NCBI GenBank assembly: GCA_040755835.1
Contig: JBFMAB010000070.1
Span: 5,699-69,698 of the forward strand
Length of the DNA stretch: 64,000 nt
Reading direction: 5' to 3'
Source of the DNA: JADLDB01 sp040755835
Lineage (GTDB): Bacteria; Myxococcota; Myxococcia; Myxococcales; Myxococcaceae
Below are positions 44,011-52,223 of the stretch, piece after piece. The notes beneath the pieces are model-generated. The model saw only the letters and a program-made list of their open reading frames with translations. It was not told where the DNA came from and did no database searches. Numbering within the stretch: position 1 is the first letter of the stretch; each line of letters begins with the position of its first letter. Both the position numbers and the translations under genes were made by a program.

Positions 44011-45079
44011 TCATCAGGTCCGGCCCGACCGGCCGGGCCTCCAGCCCCTCGAGCCGCACCGCCTGCTCGGGGCGTTCGACGCCCAAGGCGCCCGTCCAGG
44101 TGAGCCCGGGGTCACCGAACAGCTTCGGCGCGACGAACAGCACGACCTCGTCGGCCAGGCCGGCGCGCAGGAAGGACTGGTGCACCAGCGCCCCGCCCTC
44201 CACCAGCAGGTGCAACAGGCCCTCGTGCGCGAGGCGCACCAGCAGCCCGTCGAGATCGAGGCGCCCGCGCTTGACCGCGAGCGGCCACACCTCGACGCCG
44301 CGTCGCAGGAAGGCGCTCGCCCGATCCGCGGCGGCCGCGGTGGTGACGACGATGCGGCGGGTCCCGCCGGTCGGCGCGTAGAGCTTGGCCTTCGGGCTGG
44401 TGGAGAGGTTCGGGTCGAGGACCAGCCGCGCGGGCGACCGGCCGCCGGGCAGGCGAGTGGTGAGCGCCGGGTCGTCCCGTCGCACGGTGGTGGCCCCGAC
44501 GAGAATGGCGTCGGCCCGGTCGCGCAGCCGGTGCGCCTCCTCGCGCGCGGCCTCGGAGGTGATCCACTTCGAGCGCCCCGTGCCGGTCGCCAGCTTGCCG
44601 TCCAGGGTGATGCCCGCCTTCAGCGTCACCCACGCCCGGCCCGTCGTCATCGCCTTGAGGAACGGCCGGTTGAGCGCGTCCGCCTCGTCACGCAGCACGT
44701 GCGGCGTCACGGCGATCCCGGCGCGCACGAGGCGCCGTCGGCCCTTGCCGTTCACCAGCGGGTTGGGATCCGCCGAGCCGTACACCACGCGGCGGACGCC
44801 GGCGGCGATGATCGCCTCCGTGCACGGCGGCGTGCGCCCGTGGTGGTTGCAGGGCTCGAGCGTCGAGTACAGCGTCGCGCCCTTCGCCTCCGCACCCGCA
44901 TCGCGGAGCGCGACGATCTCCGCGTGCGGCTGACCGGCCCGCGCGTGGAAGCCGCGGCCGACGACTTCGCCCCGCTTCACCAGCACCGCGCCGACCGCCG
45001 GGTTGGGGTGCGTGCGCCCCAGCGCCTTCCTCGCCTCGGCGATCGCGAGCGCCATGAAGGCCGCGTCGTCACGCTTCAC
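43973..45079 (-). CDS. ribD: Riboflavin biosynthesis bifunctional deaminase/reductase
   Basis: A 368-residue enzyme performing the deaminase and reductase steps after GTP cyclohydrolase II in riboflavin synthesis. The N-terminal deaminase has the zinc residues H52-A-E54 and C77 and C86 (EPCNHHGRTPPC). The reductase half follows with WVTLKAGITLDGKLAT and LLVEGGALVHQSFL. It overlaps nrdR by 4 bases, a common gene order (nrdR-ribD) in several phyla. Its 3' end overlaps mgtE, which is convergent. Confidence 0.95.
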   Translation of the reverse strand: MKRDDAAFMALAIAEARKALGRTHPNPAVGAVLVKRGEVVGRGFHARAGQPHAEIVALRDAGAEAKGATLYSTLEPCNHHGRTPPCTEAIIAAGVRRVVYGSADPNPLVNGKGRRRLVRAGIAVTPHVLRDEADALNRPFLKAMTTGRAWVTLKAGITLDGKLATGTGRSKWITSEAAREEAHRLRDRADAILVGATTVRRDDPALTTRLPGGRSPARLVLDPNLSTSPKAKLYAPTGGTRRIVVTTAAAADRASAFLRRGVEVWPLAVKRGRLDLDGLLVRLAHEGLLHLLVEGGALVHQSFLRAGLADEVVLFVAPKLFGDPGLTWTGALGVERPEQAVRLEGLEARPVGPDLMITARLRARARSR

Positions 45080-45570
45080 GGCTTCGCCCTGCCCTTCGCC
45101 GGCGGCGGCCGCTTGCCCTGCCCCTCGATGATGTCCTTCAGCTCGTCCATGAACTCCGCGATGTCGCGGAAGCTCCGGTACACCGACGCGAAGCGCACGT
45201 AGGCCACCTCGTCCAGCCGTGGCAGCCGCTCCATCACCAATTCGCCGATGGTGGACGAGGGGATCTCCTTCTCGCCCAGCTCCTGCAGCTTGCGCTCGAT
45301 CTCCGTCACGAGCCCCTCGACCTGCTCGACGGGCACCGGCCGCTTCTCACAGGCCTTCTTGATGCCGGCGAGCAGCTTGTCGCGATCGAACGACTCGCGG
45401 CGCCCGTCCTTCTTCACCACCAGCGGGTTCAGCTCCTCGACGCGCTCGTAGGTGGTGAAGCGACGCTTGCATGTCTCGCACTCGCGCCGCCGGCGGATGA
45501 TGGTGCCCTCCGCGGAGTCGCGCGAGTCCAGCACCCGGGTATCGGCCGCCTGGCAGAAGGGACAGCGCAT
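45076..45570 (-). CDS. nrdR: Transcriptional repressor NrdR
   Basis: A 164-residue regulator of ribonucleotide reductase genes. A zinc ribbon uses C3, C6, C31 and C34 (CPFC...CETC), followed by an ATP-cone domain (VVKKDGRRESFDRDKLLAGI) that senses ATP/dATP. The length is near normal, with a basic Pro-rich tail. It lies 9 bases after glyA and is coupled to ribD. Confidence 0.95.
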   Translation of the reverse strand: MRCPFCQAADTRVLDSRDSAEGTIIRRRRECETCKRRFTTYERVEELNPLVVKKDGRRESFDRDKLLAGIKKACEKRPVPVEQVEGLVTEIERKLQELGEKEIPSSTIGELVMERLPRLDEVAYVRFASVYRSFRDIAEFMDELKDIIEGQGKRPPPAKGRAKP

Positions 45571-45579
45571 GGGAGGCGT

Positions 45580-46836
45580 CTAGCGGAGCCGCGAACGGTA
45601 CAGCGGGAAGCTCCTCGTGAACTCCTTCACCTCGTCCCGCACCCGGGCGAGCGCCGCGGCGTCGCCGGCGCGGTCGAGCGCCTTGCCGATCAGCTTCGCG
45701 ACGGTGGCCATGTCGCCGGCCCCCATGCCGCGGGTGGTGAGCGCCGGCGTGCCGACGCGGATGCCGGAGGACACGGTGGGCTTCTCGGGATCGAAGGGGA
45801 TCTGGTTCTTGTTCACCGTGATGTGCGCGAGCCCCAGCGCCTCCTCGGCCGCTTTGCCGGTCAGCTTCTTCGGCCGCAGGTCCACCAGCATCAGGTGGTT
45901 GTCCGTGCCGCCCGACACCAGCCGCAGCCCTTCCTGCTGGAGCCCCTCGGCCAGGGCCTGCGCGTTCACCACCACCTGCTTCGCGTACGCCTTGAAGTCC
46001 GGCGTGAGCGCCTCGCCCAGCGCCACCGCCTTCGCGGCGATCGCGTGCATCAGCGGCCCGCCCTGGATGCCGGGGAACACCTGCGAGTTGATCGGCTTCG
46101 CCCACTGCTCCTTCATCAGCACCATGCCGCCGCGCGGCCCGCGCAGCGTCTTGTGCGTGGTGGTGGTGACGATGTCCGCCAGCGGCACCGGCGACGGGTG
46201 CACGCCGCCGGCCACCAGGCCCGCGATGTGCGCCATGTCGACGATCAACACCGCCCCCACCGAGTCAGCGATCTCCCTGAAGCGCGTGAAGTCGATGACG
46301 CGCGGGTACGCCGACGCGCCCACCACCACGATCCGCGGCTTGTGCGCCTTCGCCAGCGCCGCGGCCTGCGCGTAGTCGATGCGCTCGCTGTCGCGCTCCA
46401 GCCCGTAGTGGACGACCTGGTACAGCTTGCCCGAGAAGTTGAACGACGCGCCGTGGGTGAGGTGACCGCCGGAGTTGAGATCCAGCGACAGCATCGTGTC
46501 GCCCGGCTTCATCACCGCCATGAAGGCGCCCATGTTCGCCTGGCTGCCCGAGTGCGCCTGCACGTTGGCCGCCTGCGCGCCGAAGAGCTGCATCGCGCGC
46601 TCGATCGCCAGCTGCTCCGCCTTGTCCACCTCGTCGCAGCCGCCGTAGTAGCGCTTGCCCGGGTAGCCCTCGGCGTACTTGTTGGTCAGCACGCTGCCCA
46701 TCGCTTCCAGCACGGCCGGGCTGACGAAGTTCTCCGAGGCGATGAGCTCGAGGCCTTCTTCCTGCCGGCGCGTCTCCGCCTGGATGATCCGGAAGATGGC
46801 GGGGTCGACCTGCGAGAGGGGCGCGGTGTTCTCCAT
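45580..46836 (-). CDS. glyA: Serine hydroxymethyltransferase
   Basis: A 418-residue PLP enzyme that interconverts serine and glycine with tetrahydrofolate, feeding one-carbon metabolism together with fhs. The ATG at 46836 (MENTAPLSQVDP) is chosen; the frame upstream to 46911 lacks conserved sequence. Visible motifs are LELIASENFVS, YYGGCDEVDKAE, VDMAHIAGLVAGG and the PLP lysine in TTTTHKTLRGPRGG. It heads the glyA-nrdR-ribD operon. Confidence 0.96.
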   Translation of the reverse strand: MENTAPLSQVDPAIFRIIQAETRRQEEGLELIASENFVSPAVLEAMGSVLTNKYAEGYPGKRYYGGCDEVDKAEQLAIERAMQLFGAQAANVQAHSGSQANMGAFMAVMKPGDTMLSLDLNSGGHLTHGASFNFSGKLYQVVHYGLERDSERIDYAQAAALAKAHKPRIVVVGASAYPRVIDFTRFREIADSVGAVLIVDMAHIAGLVAGGVHPSPVPLADIVTTTTHKTLRGPRGGMVLMKEQWAKPINSQVFPGIQGGPLMHAIAAKAVALGEALTPDFKAYAKQVVVNAQALAEGLQQEGLRLVSGGTDNHLMLVDLRPKKLTGKAAEEALGLAHITVNKNQIPFDPEKPTVSSGIRVGTPALTTRGMGAGDMATVAKLIGKALDRAGDAAALARVRDEVKEFTRSFPLYRSRLR

Positions 46837-46904
46837 GGCGGCCCCGACTAGCCCCAACGGCGCGACATCACAAGCCTTTGAGCGCTGGTCGCCCCGTTTC
46901 AGGA

Positions 46905-46955
46905 CGGTCACGGGACGATCGCGTAGGCGTCACGTCCTTGTCACGATCGCGTCGC
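46905..46955 (+). promoter_or_regulatory. Pho-box-like array upstream of the porin
   Basis: Seven-base elements CGGTCAC (46905), GCGTCAC (46927), TTGTCAC (46938) and the weaker GCGTCGC (46949) all lie on an 11-base phase (46905 and 46927 are 22 apart). The central pair is spaced by four bases, as in the CTGTCAT-N4-CTGTCAT PhoB box. The array ends about 37 bases before the porin ATG at 46992. A phosphate-specific-type porin downstream makes PhoB/PhoP control plausible. Confidence 0.5.
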
Positions 46956-46991
46956 GACACCGCCGCGAGGCAGGAGCAGAACGCGCGGCCC

Positions 46992-48293
46992 ATGAATCCA
47001 CTGATCGTGTTGGCGGTGGTGCTGTTCGCAGGTGCCGTGGCGGCCCAGGAGACCCCGGACGCGGGCCCGGCCCCCGAGGAGGTGGCGGCGCCGCCGGCGG
47101 ACGTCCCCGCCGAGCCCATACGGGCCCTGGCCCCGCAGCCCGTCGCCGCGCCCGCGGTCGCCGAGCCCTCCCCCGCCCCCGCGGTGGGGAAGGACGAGGG
47201 CACCGTGGTGAAGGCCGGCTTCGGCGAGGGCTTCACCGTCCAGCACGGGCCCTTCCGGTTCAACCTCCGCGGCCGCATGCAGCTGCAGGGCTTCGCCGTC
47301 GTCCCCACCGAGGACAGCAGCGCCCACCGCGCGAACGGCTTCATGATCCGCCGGGCGCGCCTCGTGTTGAAGACGGAGCTCCCCTACGAGCTCTCGCTCA
47401 ACCTCCAGCTGGCCTTCTCGAACCAGGACATGGAGCCCGACATGCCGAACGTGCTCCGCGACTTCTATGGGGAGTGGCGGCGGTTCCGCGACGTGTCGGT
47501 GCGCTTCGGCCAGGGCAAGGTGCCGTACGGCGTGCAGCGCGTCATCTCCTCGAGCGCGCAGCAGTTCGTCGATCGCTCAGTGGTGGTGGCGGAGTTCAAC
47601 CTCGACCGCGACGTCGGCGTGACGCTCTTCTCCGACGATCTCCTCGGCCTCGGCGGCCGCCTGCAGTACGCGCTGAGCGTCTTCGGCGGCGATGGCCGCA
47701 ACCGAATCGGCCTGAACCAGGGCCTCCTGTACGTGGCCCGCCTGCGGGTGAGCCCCTTCGGGAAGTTCGACGAGAAGTGGGAGGGTGATCCGGACCGCTC
47801 CGACCGGCTGCGCCTCGGGCTGGGCGGCGGGGTCGCCTACAACGTGATGACGAACCGCCCGAGGTCCACGATCAACACGCCCTACGTGGCCAACACCTTC
47901 GACTACTTCCACGCCGGGGCGGATCTCGTCTTCAAGTGGAAGGGCTTCTCGGTCGCGTCCGAGTTCTTCTGGCGGCAGGCCGACGCGCTGTCGAAGACGG
48001 GTATGTACAAGGACATGAGCGTCACCGAGTACTCGCGCCCGGGCTGGGGCTGGTTCGCGCAGGCTGGCTACTACGTGCTGCCGTGGCTGGAGCTCGGCGC
48101 GCGTTACGGGGACGCGCGGCCCTTCGGGGGCGCGGATCCGAAGTTTGCTCGCACGCGGGAGATCGGCGGCACCCTGAACTTCATGGTGAAGAAGCATGAC
48201 CTCAAGCTGCAGGTCGACTCCTTCTGGCTCGACGACGGGAACTTCGGCGACGGCCGGTACCAGCTTCGGGCGCAGGCACAGATCTTCTTCTAG
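46992..48293 (+). CDS. OprO/OprP-like phosphate-selective porin
   Basis: A 433-residue outer-membrane protein from ATG 46992, starting with a signal peptide (MNPLIVLAVVLFAGAVAAQ). A Pro/Ala-rich linker (about 20-70) precedes the barrel. The barrel begins with FNLRGRMQLQGFAV and continues with FMIRRARLVLKT, a pattern of the porin O/P family, then VRFGQGKVPYGVQR, the typical FGQxKxP block. It ends RAQAQIFF with a terminal Phe. Phosphate or polyphosphate selectivity is inferred from family. A Pho-box-like array lies upstream; the stop overlaps the converging lipoprotein gene by 4 bases. Confidence 0.87.
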   Translation: MNPLIVLAVVLFAGAVAAQETPDAGPAPEEVAAPPADVPAEPIRALAPQPVAAPAVAEPSPAPAVGKDEGTVVKAGFGEGFTVQHGPFRFNLRGRMQLQGFAVVPTEDSSAHRANGFMIRRARLVLKTELPYELSLNLQLAFSNQDMEPDMPNVLRDFYGEWRRFRDVSVRFGQGKVPYGVQRVISSSAQQFVDRSVVVAEFNLDRDVGVTLFSDDLLGLGGRLQYALSVFGGDGRNRIGLNQGLLYVARLRVSPFGKFDEKWEGDPDRSDRLRLGLGGGVAYNVMTNRPRSTINTPYVANTFDYFHAGADLVFKWKGFSVASEFFWRQADALSKTGMYKDMSVTEYSRPGWGWFAQAGYYVLPWLELGARYGDARPFGGADPKFARTREIGGTLNFMVKKHDLKLQVDSFWLDDGNFGDGRYQLRAQAQIFF

Positions 48294-48649
48294 CGCGCGG
48301 GCTGCACCAGCCAGGCGTTGGCCTCGAGCTCGATGGGCGCGTCGGCGATGGAGGCGCCGGCCTCGCGGATCCAGTGCGCCTGGCTGAAGGCGTTGCCGCC
48401 CTTCGCGCAGACGGCCCGGCGGAGGTTCTCGAAGGTCTCCTCGTCGCTTCCGGCGGTGGGCACCTTCACCCAGCCGATGTTCTCGGCGCCCTCGGGTACG
48501 TCGGTGGCCGACGGGTAGTCGTGCACGCGGCATTCGCCGGGGGCGAAGCGCTCCACCTTCGGGGGCGCCTCCTTCACCAGCGGGCGAATCTCGGTGCGGC
48601 AGCCGGCCAGCGCGACGGCCGCGGCGGCCAGCGCAAACGCACGGCTCAT
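48290..48649 (-). CDS. Small lipoprotein
   Basis: A 119-residue protein from ATG 48649. The N-terminus MSRAFALAAAAVALAGC is a lipoprotein signal (lipobox LAGC). The remainder has a GECRVHDYPSATDVPEGAENIG segment and two further Cys residues, and ends AWLVQPAR. It overlaps rpiB by 4 bases, so the two are coupled. Function unknown. Confidence 0.78.
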   Translation of the reverse strand: MSRAFALAAAAVALAGCRTEIRPLVKEAPPKVERFAPGECRVHDYPSATDVPEGAENIGWVKVPTAGSDEETFENLRRAVCAKGGNAFSQAHWIREAGASIADAPIELEANAWLVQPAR

Positions 48650-49095
48650 CGCTTTGCCTCCACCTGTCGGATCTTCTCGACGCGCGCCGCGTGCCGCCCG
48701 CCCTCGAAGCTCGTCGAGAGGAAGGCCTTGAGGATCTCGATCGCCAGCCCGCTGCCGGTGACGCGCTGGCCCAGGCACAGCACGTTGGCGTCGTTGTGGC
48801 CGCGGGCCATGCGCGCCTCGAACTCGGTGCGGCACAGCGCCGCGCGAATGCCGGGCACCTTGTTGGCGGTGATGCTCATGCCGGTGCCGGTGCCGCAGAT
48901 CAGCACGCCGAGATCCGCCTCGCGGCCGGTGACCACGCCGGTCACCTTCTGGGCGTAGTCCGGGTAGTCCACCGAGTCGGTGGTGGCGGGGCCGAGATCG
49001 AGCGCGGTGTGGCCCAGCTTCTTCAGCTCGGCGACCAGCTCGGCCTTCAGAGCCACGCCGGCGTGATCCGAGGCGAGCGCGACGGTGAGTGCCAT
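48646..49095 (-). CDS. rpiB: Ribose-5-phosphate isomerase B
   Basis: About 149 residues from ATG 49095 (MALTVALASDHAGVALKAEL). RpiB interconverts ribose-5-phosphate and ribulose-5-phosphate in the pentose phosphate pathway. The signature SDHAG, the DSVDYPDYAQKV block, ICGTGTGMSITANKVPG and GHNDANVLCLG are all present, so the gene is intact. A decayed 138-bp copy of its 5' part lies at 55742-55879. It precedes a lipoprotein coupled by ATGA, and marks one side of an accessory island. Confidence 0.95.
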   Translation of the reverse strand: MALTVALASDHAGVALKAELVAELKKLGHTALDLGPATTDSVDYPDYAQKVTGVVTGREADLGVLICGTGTGMSITANKVPGIRAALCRTEFEARMARGHNDANVLCLGQRVTGSGLAIEILKAFLSTSFEGGRHAARVEKIRQVEAKR

Positions 49096-49155
49096 ACCGG
49101 GTGCATACCCTCGCGTGGTGGACCCAGGCAATCGCGAGGGCAGCGCGCCGCGCCT

Positions 49156-50580
49156 TCAGCGCACGAAGTGCATGCGCCCGTTGCCCGGGTACGAAACCGG
49201 GCTCAGCCCGGGGCAGGTGTGCAGCCCGTTGGTCGCCACCTGGATCAACAGTGCGTCGGCCCCGACGGCGATCGCCGGCTTCTCGGGGTGCCAGGCCGCA
49301 TGTTGCGGCGCGACCGGCTGGCCATTCACCGTGCACGACGCCAGCGTCGTCGGATCCGGCATCGCCGCGTTGAGCGAGGTGATGGTCTCGATCTCACCGG
49401 CCCCCCAGCTCGAAGGGCTCCCGCAGCCGCCCCGGCCGCAGACGTACGCCTTCACCCCGCTCGTCTGCGCCGTCGCGACCGCCACCTGCCCATTCCCAGC
49501 GGTGATCGCCACGCCGTGCTCGCCGTCGGTAACGCCCGTCGAGAACCCCACCCAGGAACTGGGGGCGCCACAGTTGGAGGTGCACTCGAACAGGTGCAGT
49601 TGGTTGTCGAAGGCCTTCGCGTCGGCCGGCGCGTTGGCCGGCAGCGTGCCCTGGTTGTACGCCACCGTCAGCGTGCCCTGTGGACTGGCGGCCAGGGCGA
49701 GCTGCCACCCGGCGTGCCAGAAGAGCGGCTGAGACAGCTGCCAGCTCGCCTGGCTGGTGCACTGGCCGGTGCACGACTGGTACCGCAGCGCCGACTGGCC
49801 GTCGTTGAAGAGCATGTGAAGGGTGGTGCCGTGCCCCGCCAGCACGAAGGCGCTGCGGGGGCTGTTCTGTGGAATCGAGGCGACGACGCCGCTCTGCCAG
49901 CTCGCCGCGCTGGAGCAGTTGCCCGCGCACGTCACCAGGCACGCCTTCCTGTCATTGAAGTCACTCATCAGGAAGGACAGGCGCCCCTGCGCGTCCAGCA
50001 CCAGGCCCGAGTTCTGCGGGCTGTCGCAGTCGGCGGGCATGGGCAGCTCGGTCTTCGTCCAGTTCGCGGCCGCGCCGCAGCCGGACGCGCAGGTCGCGTA
50101 GACCAGCGTGTGAGAGAAGGCGCCCGAGGAGTACGAGTACACCAGGTGCACACGCTGGTCGGCTCCTACGGCGAGGCGTGTATTCTGCGCGAAGGCCACC
50201 GAGTCCAACTCGGCCCACTGCCACTGCTGCGCGTCACCACACCCCTCGGCGCATTGCCCGTAGGCGATGCGGCCGCCAGAGGTGTGGTGCGACGCGTGCA
50301 GAACGCCGTTGGAGCCAGCCGCCACCTGGGTGCTCATCACCAGCGTGGGAATGGTGAAGCTGCCGCCGGCCGCGGCCCCACCACCACCGCTGCCACCACC
50401 GCTGCCACCACCGCTGCCACCACCGCTGCCACCACCGGCTCCGCCACCACCGGCTCCGCCACCACCGGACCCGCCGCCGACCCCTGCGCCGCCGCCTCCG
50501 GCCCCTCCGCCGGTGCCCCCGCTCGAACCACCGCATGCCAACAGCAGCAACGAAACGAGCAGCCAACACGCGCGACGCAT
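49156..50580 (-). CDS. Lipoprotein with six Cys-x3-Cys-x5-Trp repeats
   Basis: A 474-residue protein from ATG 50580. The signal MRRACWLLVSLLLLAC has a lipobox LLAC; a Gly/Ser-rich linker follows (about 17-72). The mature domain has six repeats of about 50-60 residues. Each has a C-x3/4-C-x5-W motif, at Cys pairs 110/114, 164/168, 218/222, 270/274, 333/337 and 381/386 (for example CAEGCGDAQQW, CTSNCGAPSSW). This even spacing suggests a six-bladed propeller with a disulfide per blade. I do not recognise the family. It is the last gene of the island's minus-strand cluster. Confidence 0.82.
   Translation of the reverse strand: MRRACWLLVSLLLLACGGSSGGTGGGAGGGGAGVGGGSGGGGAGGGGAGGGSGGGSGGGSGGGSGGGGAAAGGSFTIPTLVMSTQVAAGSNGVLHASHHTSGGRIAYGQCAEGCGDAQQWQWAELDSVAFAQNTRLAVGADQRVHLVYSYSSGAFSHTLVYATCASGCGAAANWTKTELPMPADCDSPQNSGLVLDAQGRLSFLMSDFNDRKACLVTCAGNCSSAASWQSGVVASIPQNSPRSAFVLAGHGTTLHMLFNDGQSALRYQSCTGQCTSQASWQLSQPLFWHAGWQLALAASPQGTLTVAYNQGTLPANAPADAKAFDNQLHLFECTSNCGAPSSWVGFSTGVTDGEHGVAITAGNGQVAVATAQTSGVKAYVCGRGGCGSPSSWGAGEIETITSLNAAMPDPTTLASCTVNGQPVAPQHAAWHPEKPAIAVGADALLIQVATNGLHTCPGLSPVSYPGNGRMHFVR
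50378..50475. repeat. 12-base and 15-base tandem repeats encoding a Gly/Ser linker
   Basis: Units of CCACCACCGCTG repeat about four times, then CCACCACCGGCTCCG repeats. On the coding strand they give GGGS and GGGA-type linkers behind the lipobox of the six-repeat lipoprotein. Unit lengths are multiples of three, so slippage would change linker length but not frame. Confidence 0.8.
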
Positions 50581-50610
50581 GAGTTTCCTCTCGTAGGAGA
50601 CCATGAAGGA

Positions 50611-51762
50611 CTACTCCGTCTCGAGCGCGGCCAGGCGCCGTTCCAGCACCGCCAGGCGGCGCGCCAACTCGGCGTTCTCGCGCTCGAGCCTGGTGTTGAG
50701 CCCCTGGATGGCGGCCAGCGCCACCCCCGCTTCGTCCACCGTCGCGATGCGCTGCGGGTCCTTGCCGAGCTTGAAGGCCGCCGCGAAGTCCTCGGCCATG
50801 GGCCCCAGGTGACGGCCCTCGTCAGACGACTTGTACTCCCAGCTCGAGATGGGGAGCCCGACCAGCGTCTCGAGGACCTCCTCGGGGTCAATTGCCTTCA
50901 CCGCCCGCTTGAACTCGCGGGACGAGCCGTTGGTCCACGTACCGCCGGCCGACAGGTAGGCGCCGTTGCCAGGGCGGCCTCCGTCTCCCACCATGAGCGG
51001 GACGTTGCCGACGCCGGAGACGAAGGTGTCGCCCCGGTTGACCGCCAGGAAACCCTGATCCGTGATGACGAGCCGCCGTCTCTGCTGGTTGACGTTCGCC
51101 GAGTCGTACGAGTCGACGTAGAACCACGCCCCGGAGGTGGGAGTCGCGTCACCTACCGAGACCAGGAAGCCTTCGCTCCTGTCGTACTGCCGCAGGAAGA
51201 GGTTGGCGTAATCGCCGGAGAAGTTGTTCATCCCCTGGACCGTCAGCTCGATGTCCGCCGGGGGCGACACCGTATTGACGCCGACGCGTCCCTCGGCCAG
51301 CCGCATCACCGAGGCGGCGTTGACGCGCAGGTCGAGCTGCGCCGTGTCGGCGGTGCCCAGGTAGTCCGTCGCAGGGTTGGTGCCGGTGTTGCCTCCTCGG
51401 CGCCAGGTCGTCGAGTTCAACGTGGTGACGCTCGTGTTGAGGGTACCCACGGTGGACTGCAGGGTCGACACGGTCGACTGCAGCGTGCCGACGTCTGACT
51501 GCAGCGCGGTGATGTTCCCCTGCAACGTCGTGACGTTCCCCTGCAGCGTGCCCACCTGCCCCTCTGCGGTCTGCAGCCGGGTGTGGTTGTCGTCGACGCT
51601 GGCCTTCACGGCCGAGAAGTTCGCGTTGACGTCCGCGGCCCGCGCAGGAGAGCCCGGTGTGAACGAGTACGGGATCGTCACGCTGCTCGCCAGGGCCGTG
51701 GCGCCCACCAGGAGCGCCGTCGAAAGGGCCGTTTTTACTTTTCGTTTCGTGTCGTAATTCAT
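50611..51762 (-). CDS. Exported heptad-repeat protein with S74 intramolecular chaperone domain
   Basis: A 383-residue protein from ATG 51762 (MNYDTKRKVKTALSTALLVG), with a signal-like hydrophobic start. The VTIPYSFTPGSPARAADVN block follows. Residues 72-120 are seven consecutive heptads of the form T-L-Q-x-x-V-x, a trimeric-coiled-coil pattern. The C-terminal part is a peptidase S74 / endosialidase-chaperone domain: SSREFKRAVK with S280/281 and K285, then HLGPMAEDFAAAF. That domain trims itself from tail fibres after trimerisation. A C-terminal helix ends the protein. Its role as a surface fibre is inferred. It is 22 bases downstream of the Gly-rich lipoprotein gene. Confidence 0.85.
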   Translation of the reverse strand: MNYDTKRKVKTALSTALLVGATALASSVTIPYSFTPGSPARAADVNANFSAVKASVDDNHTRLQTAEGQVGTLQGNVTTLQGNITALQSDVGTLQSTVSTLQSTVGTLNTSVTTLNSTTWRRGGNTGTNPATDYLGTADTAQLDLRVNAASVMRLAEGRVGVNTVSPPADIELTVQGMNNFSGDYANLFLRQYDRSEGFLVSVGDATPTSGAWFYVDSYDSANVNQQRRRLVITDQGFLAVNRGDTFVSGVGNVPLMVGDGGRPGNGAYLSAGGTWTNGSSREFKRAVKAIDPEEVLETLVGLPISSWEYKSSDEGRHLGPMAEDFAAAFKLGKDPQRIATVDEAGVALAAIQGLNTRLERENAELARRLAVLERRLAALETE

Positions 51763-51784
51763 GGTTTCAATCTCCATTCACGTT

Positions 51785-52159
51785 TTACTGCCAAATCAAC
51801 GTATCCCACACGTTCAGGTCCCAGGCGTGAGGCGCTCCGCCATCGACGCCCGAGCCCCCCCCGGTGCCGCCGCCGGTGCCGCCGCCGGTGCCGCCGCCGG
51901 TGCCGCCGCCGATGCCGCCGCCGATGCCGCCGCCGACGCCACCGCCGATGCCGCCGCCGACGCCACCGCCGATGCCGCCGCCCGCACCGCCACCGACCGA
52001 GCCGCCACCGCCGCCCGTCGCGGGCCTTGGCGCACACACGTCTCGTTCGCACCGCTGGTCGCTCGGGCAATCCGCGTCGATCCGGCACGTCTGGGCGGGC
52101 GGCGCGCAGGCCCAACCCACCGCGAGCACGACCCACCCCAACCACTGGCTTCGTTTCAT
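51785..52159 (-). CDS. Gly-rich small lipoprotein
   Basis: A 124-residue protein from ATG 52159. The start MKRSQWLGWVVLAVGWAC gives a lipobox VGWAC. A Cys-rich module CRIDADCPSDQRCERDVC follows, then about 55 residues of GGGIGGGVGGG-type repeats, and the tail WDLNVWDTLIWQ. The DxDCPxxxxC module is common in myxobacterial surface lipoproteins. The first gene of the three-gene minus-strand cluster, divergent from the sigma-factor gene with a 64-base gap. Confidence 0.7.
   Translation of the reverse strand: MKRSQWLGWVVLAVGWACAPPAQTCRIDADCPSDQRCERDVCAPRPATGGGGGSVGGGAGGGIGGGVGGGIGGGVGGGIGGGIGGGTGGGTGGGTGGGTGGGSGVDGGAPHAWDLNVWDTLIWQ
51861..51990. repeat. 12-base tandem repeats encoding poly-Gly
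   Basis: GCCGCCGCCGGT and GCCGCCGCCGAT-type units repeat about ten times. Read on the minus strand they encode GGGT, GGGI and GGGV repeats of the small lipoprotein. All copies keep the frame. Confidence 0.8.
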
Positions 52160-52223
52160 CGTCGTCCTCCCTCGGGAAGGACTCCCGCCTGGCCACGCAC
52201 TTTTCACGAAACCGGATGACGCA

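Noticed and set aside
50378..50475. CRISPR-like tandem repeats
   Set aside because: The units are contiguous, without spacers, and code for a Gly-rich linker.
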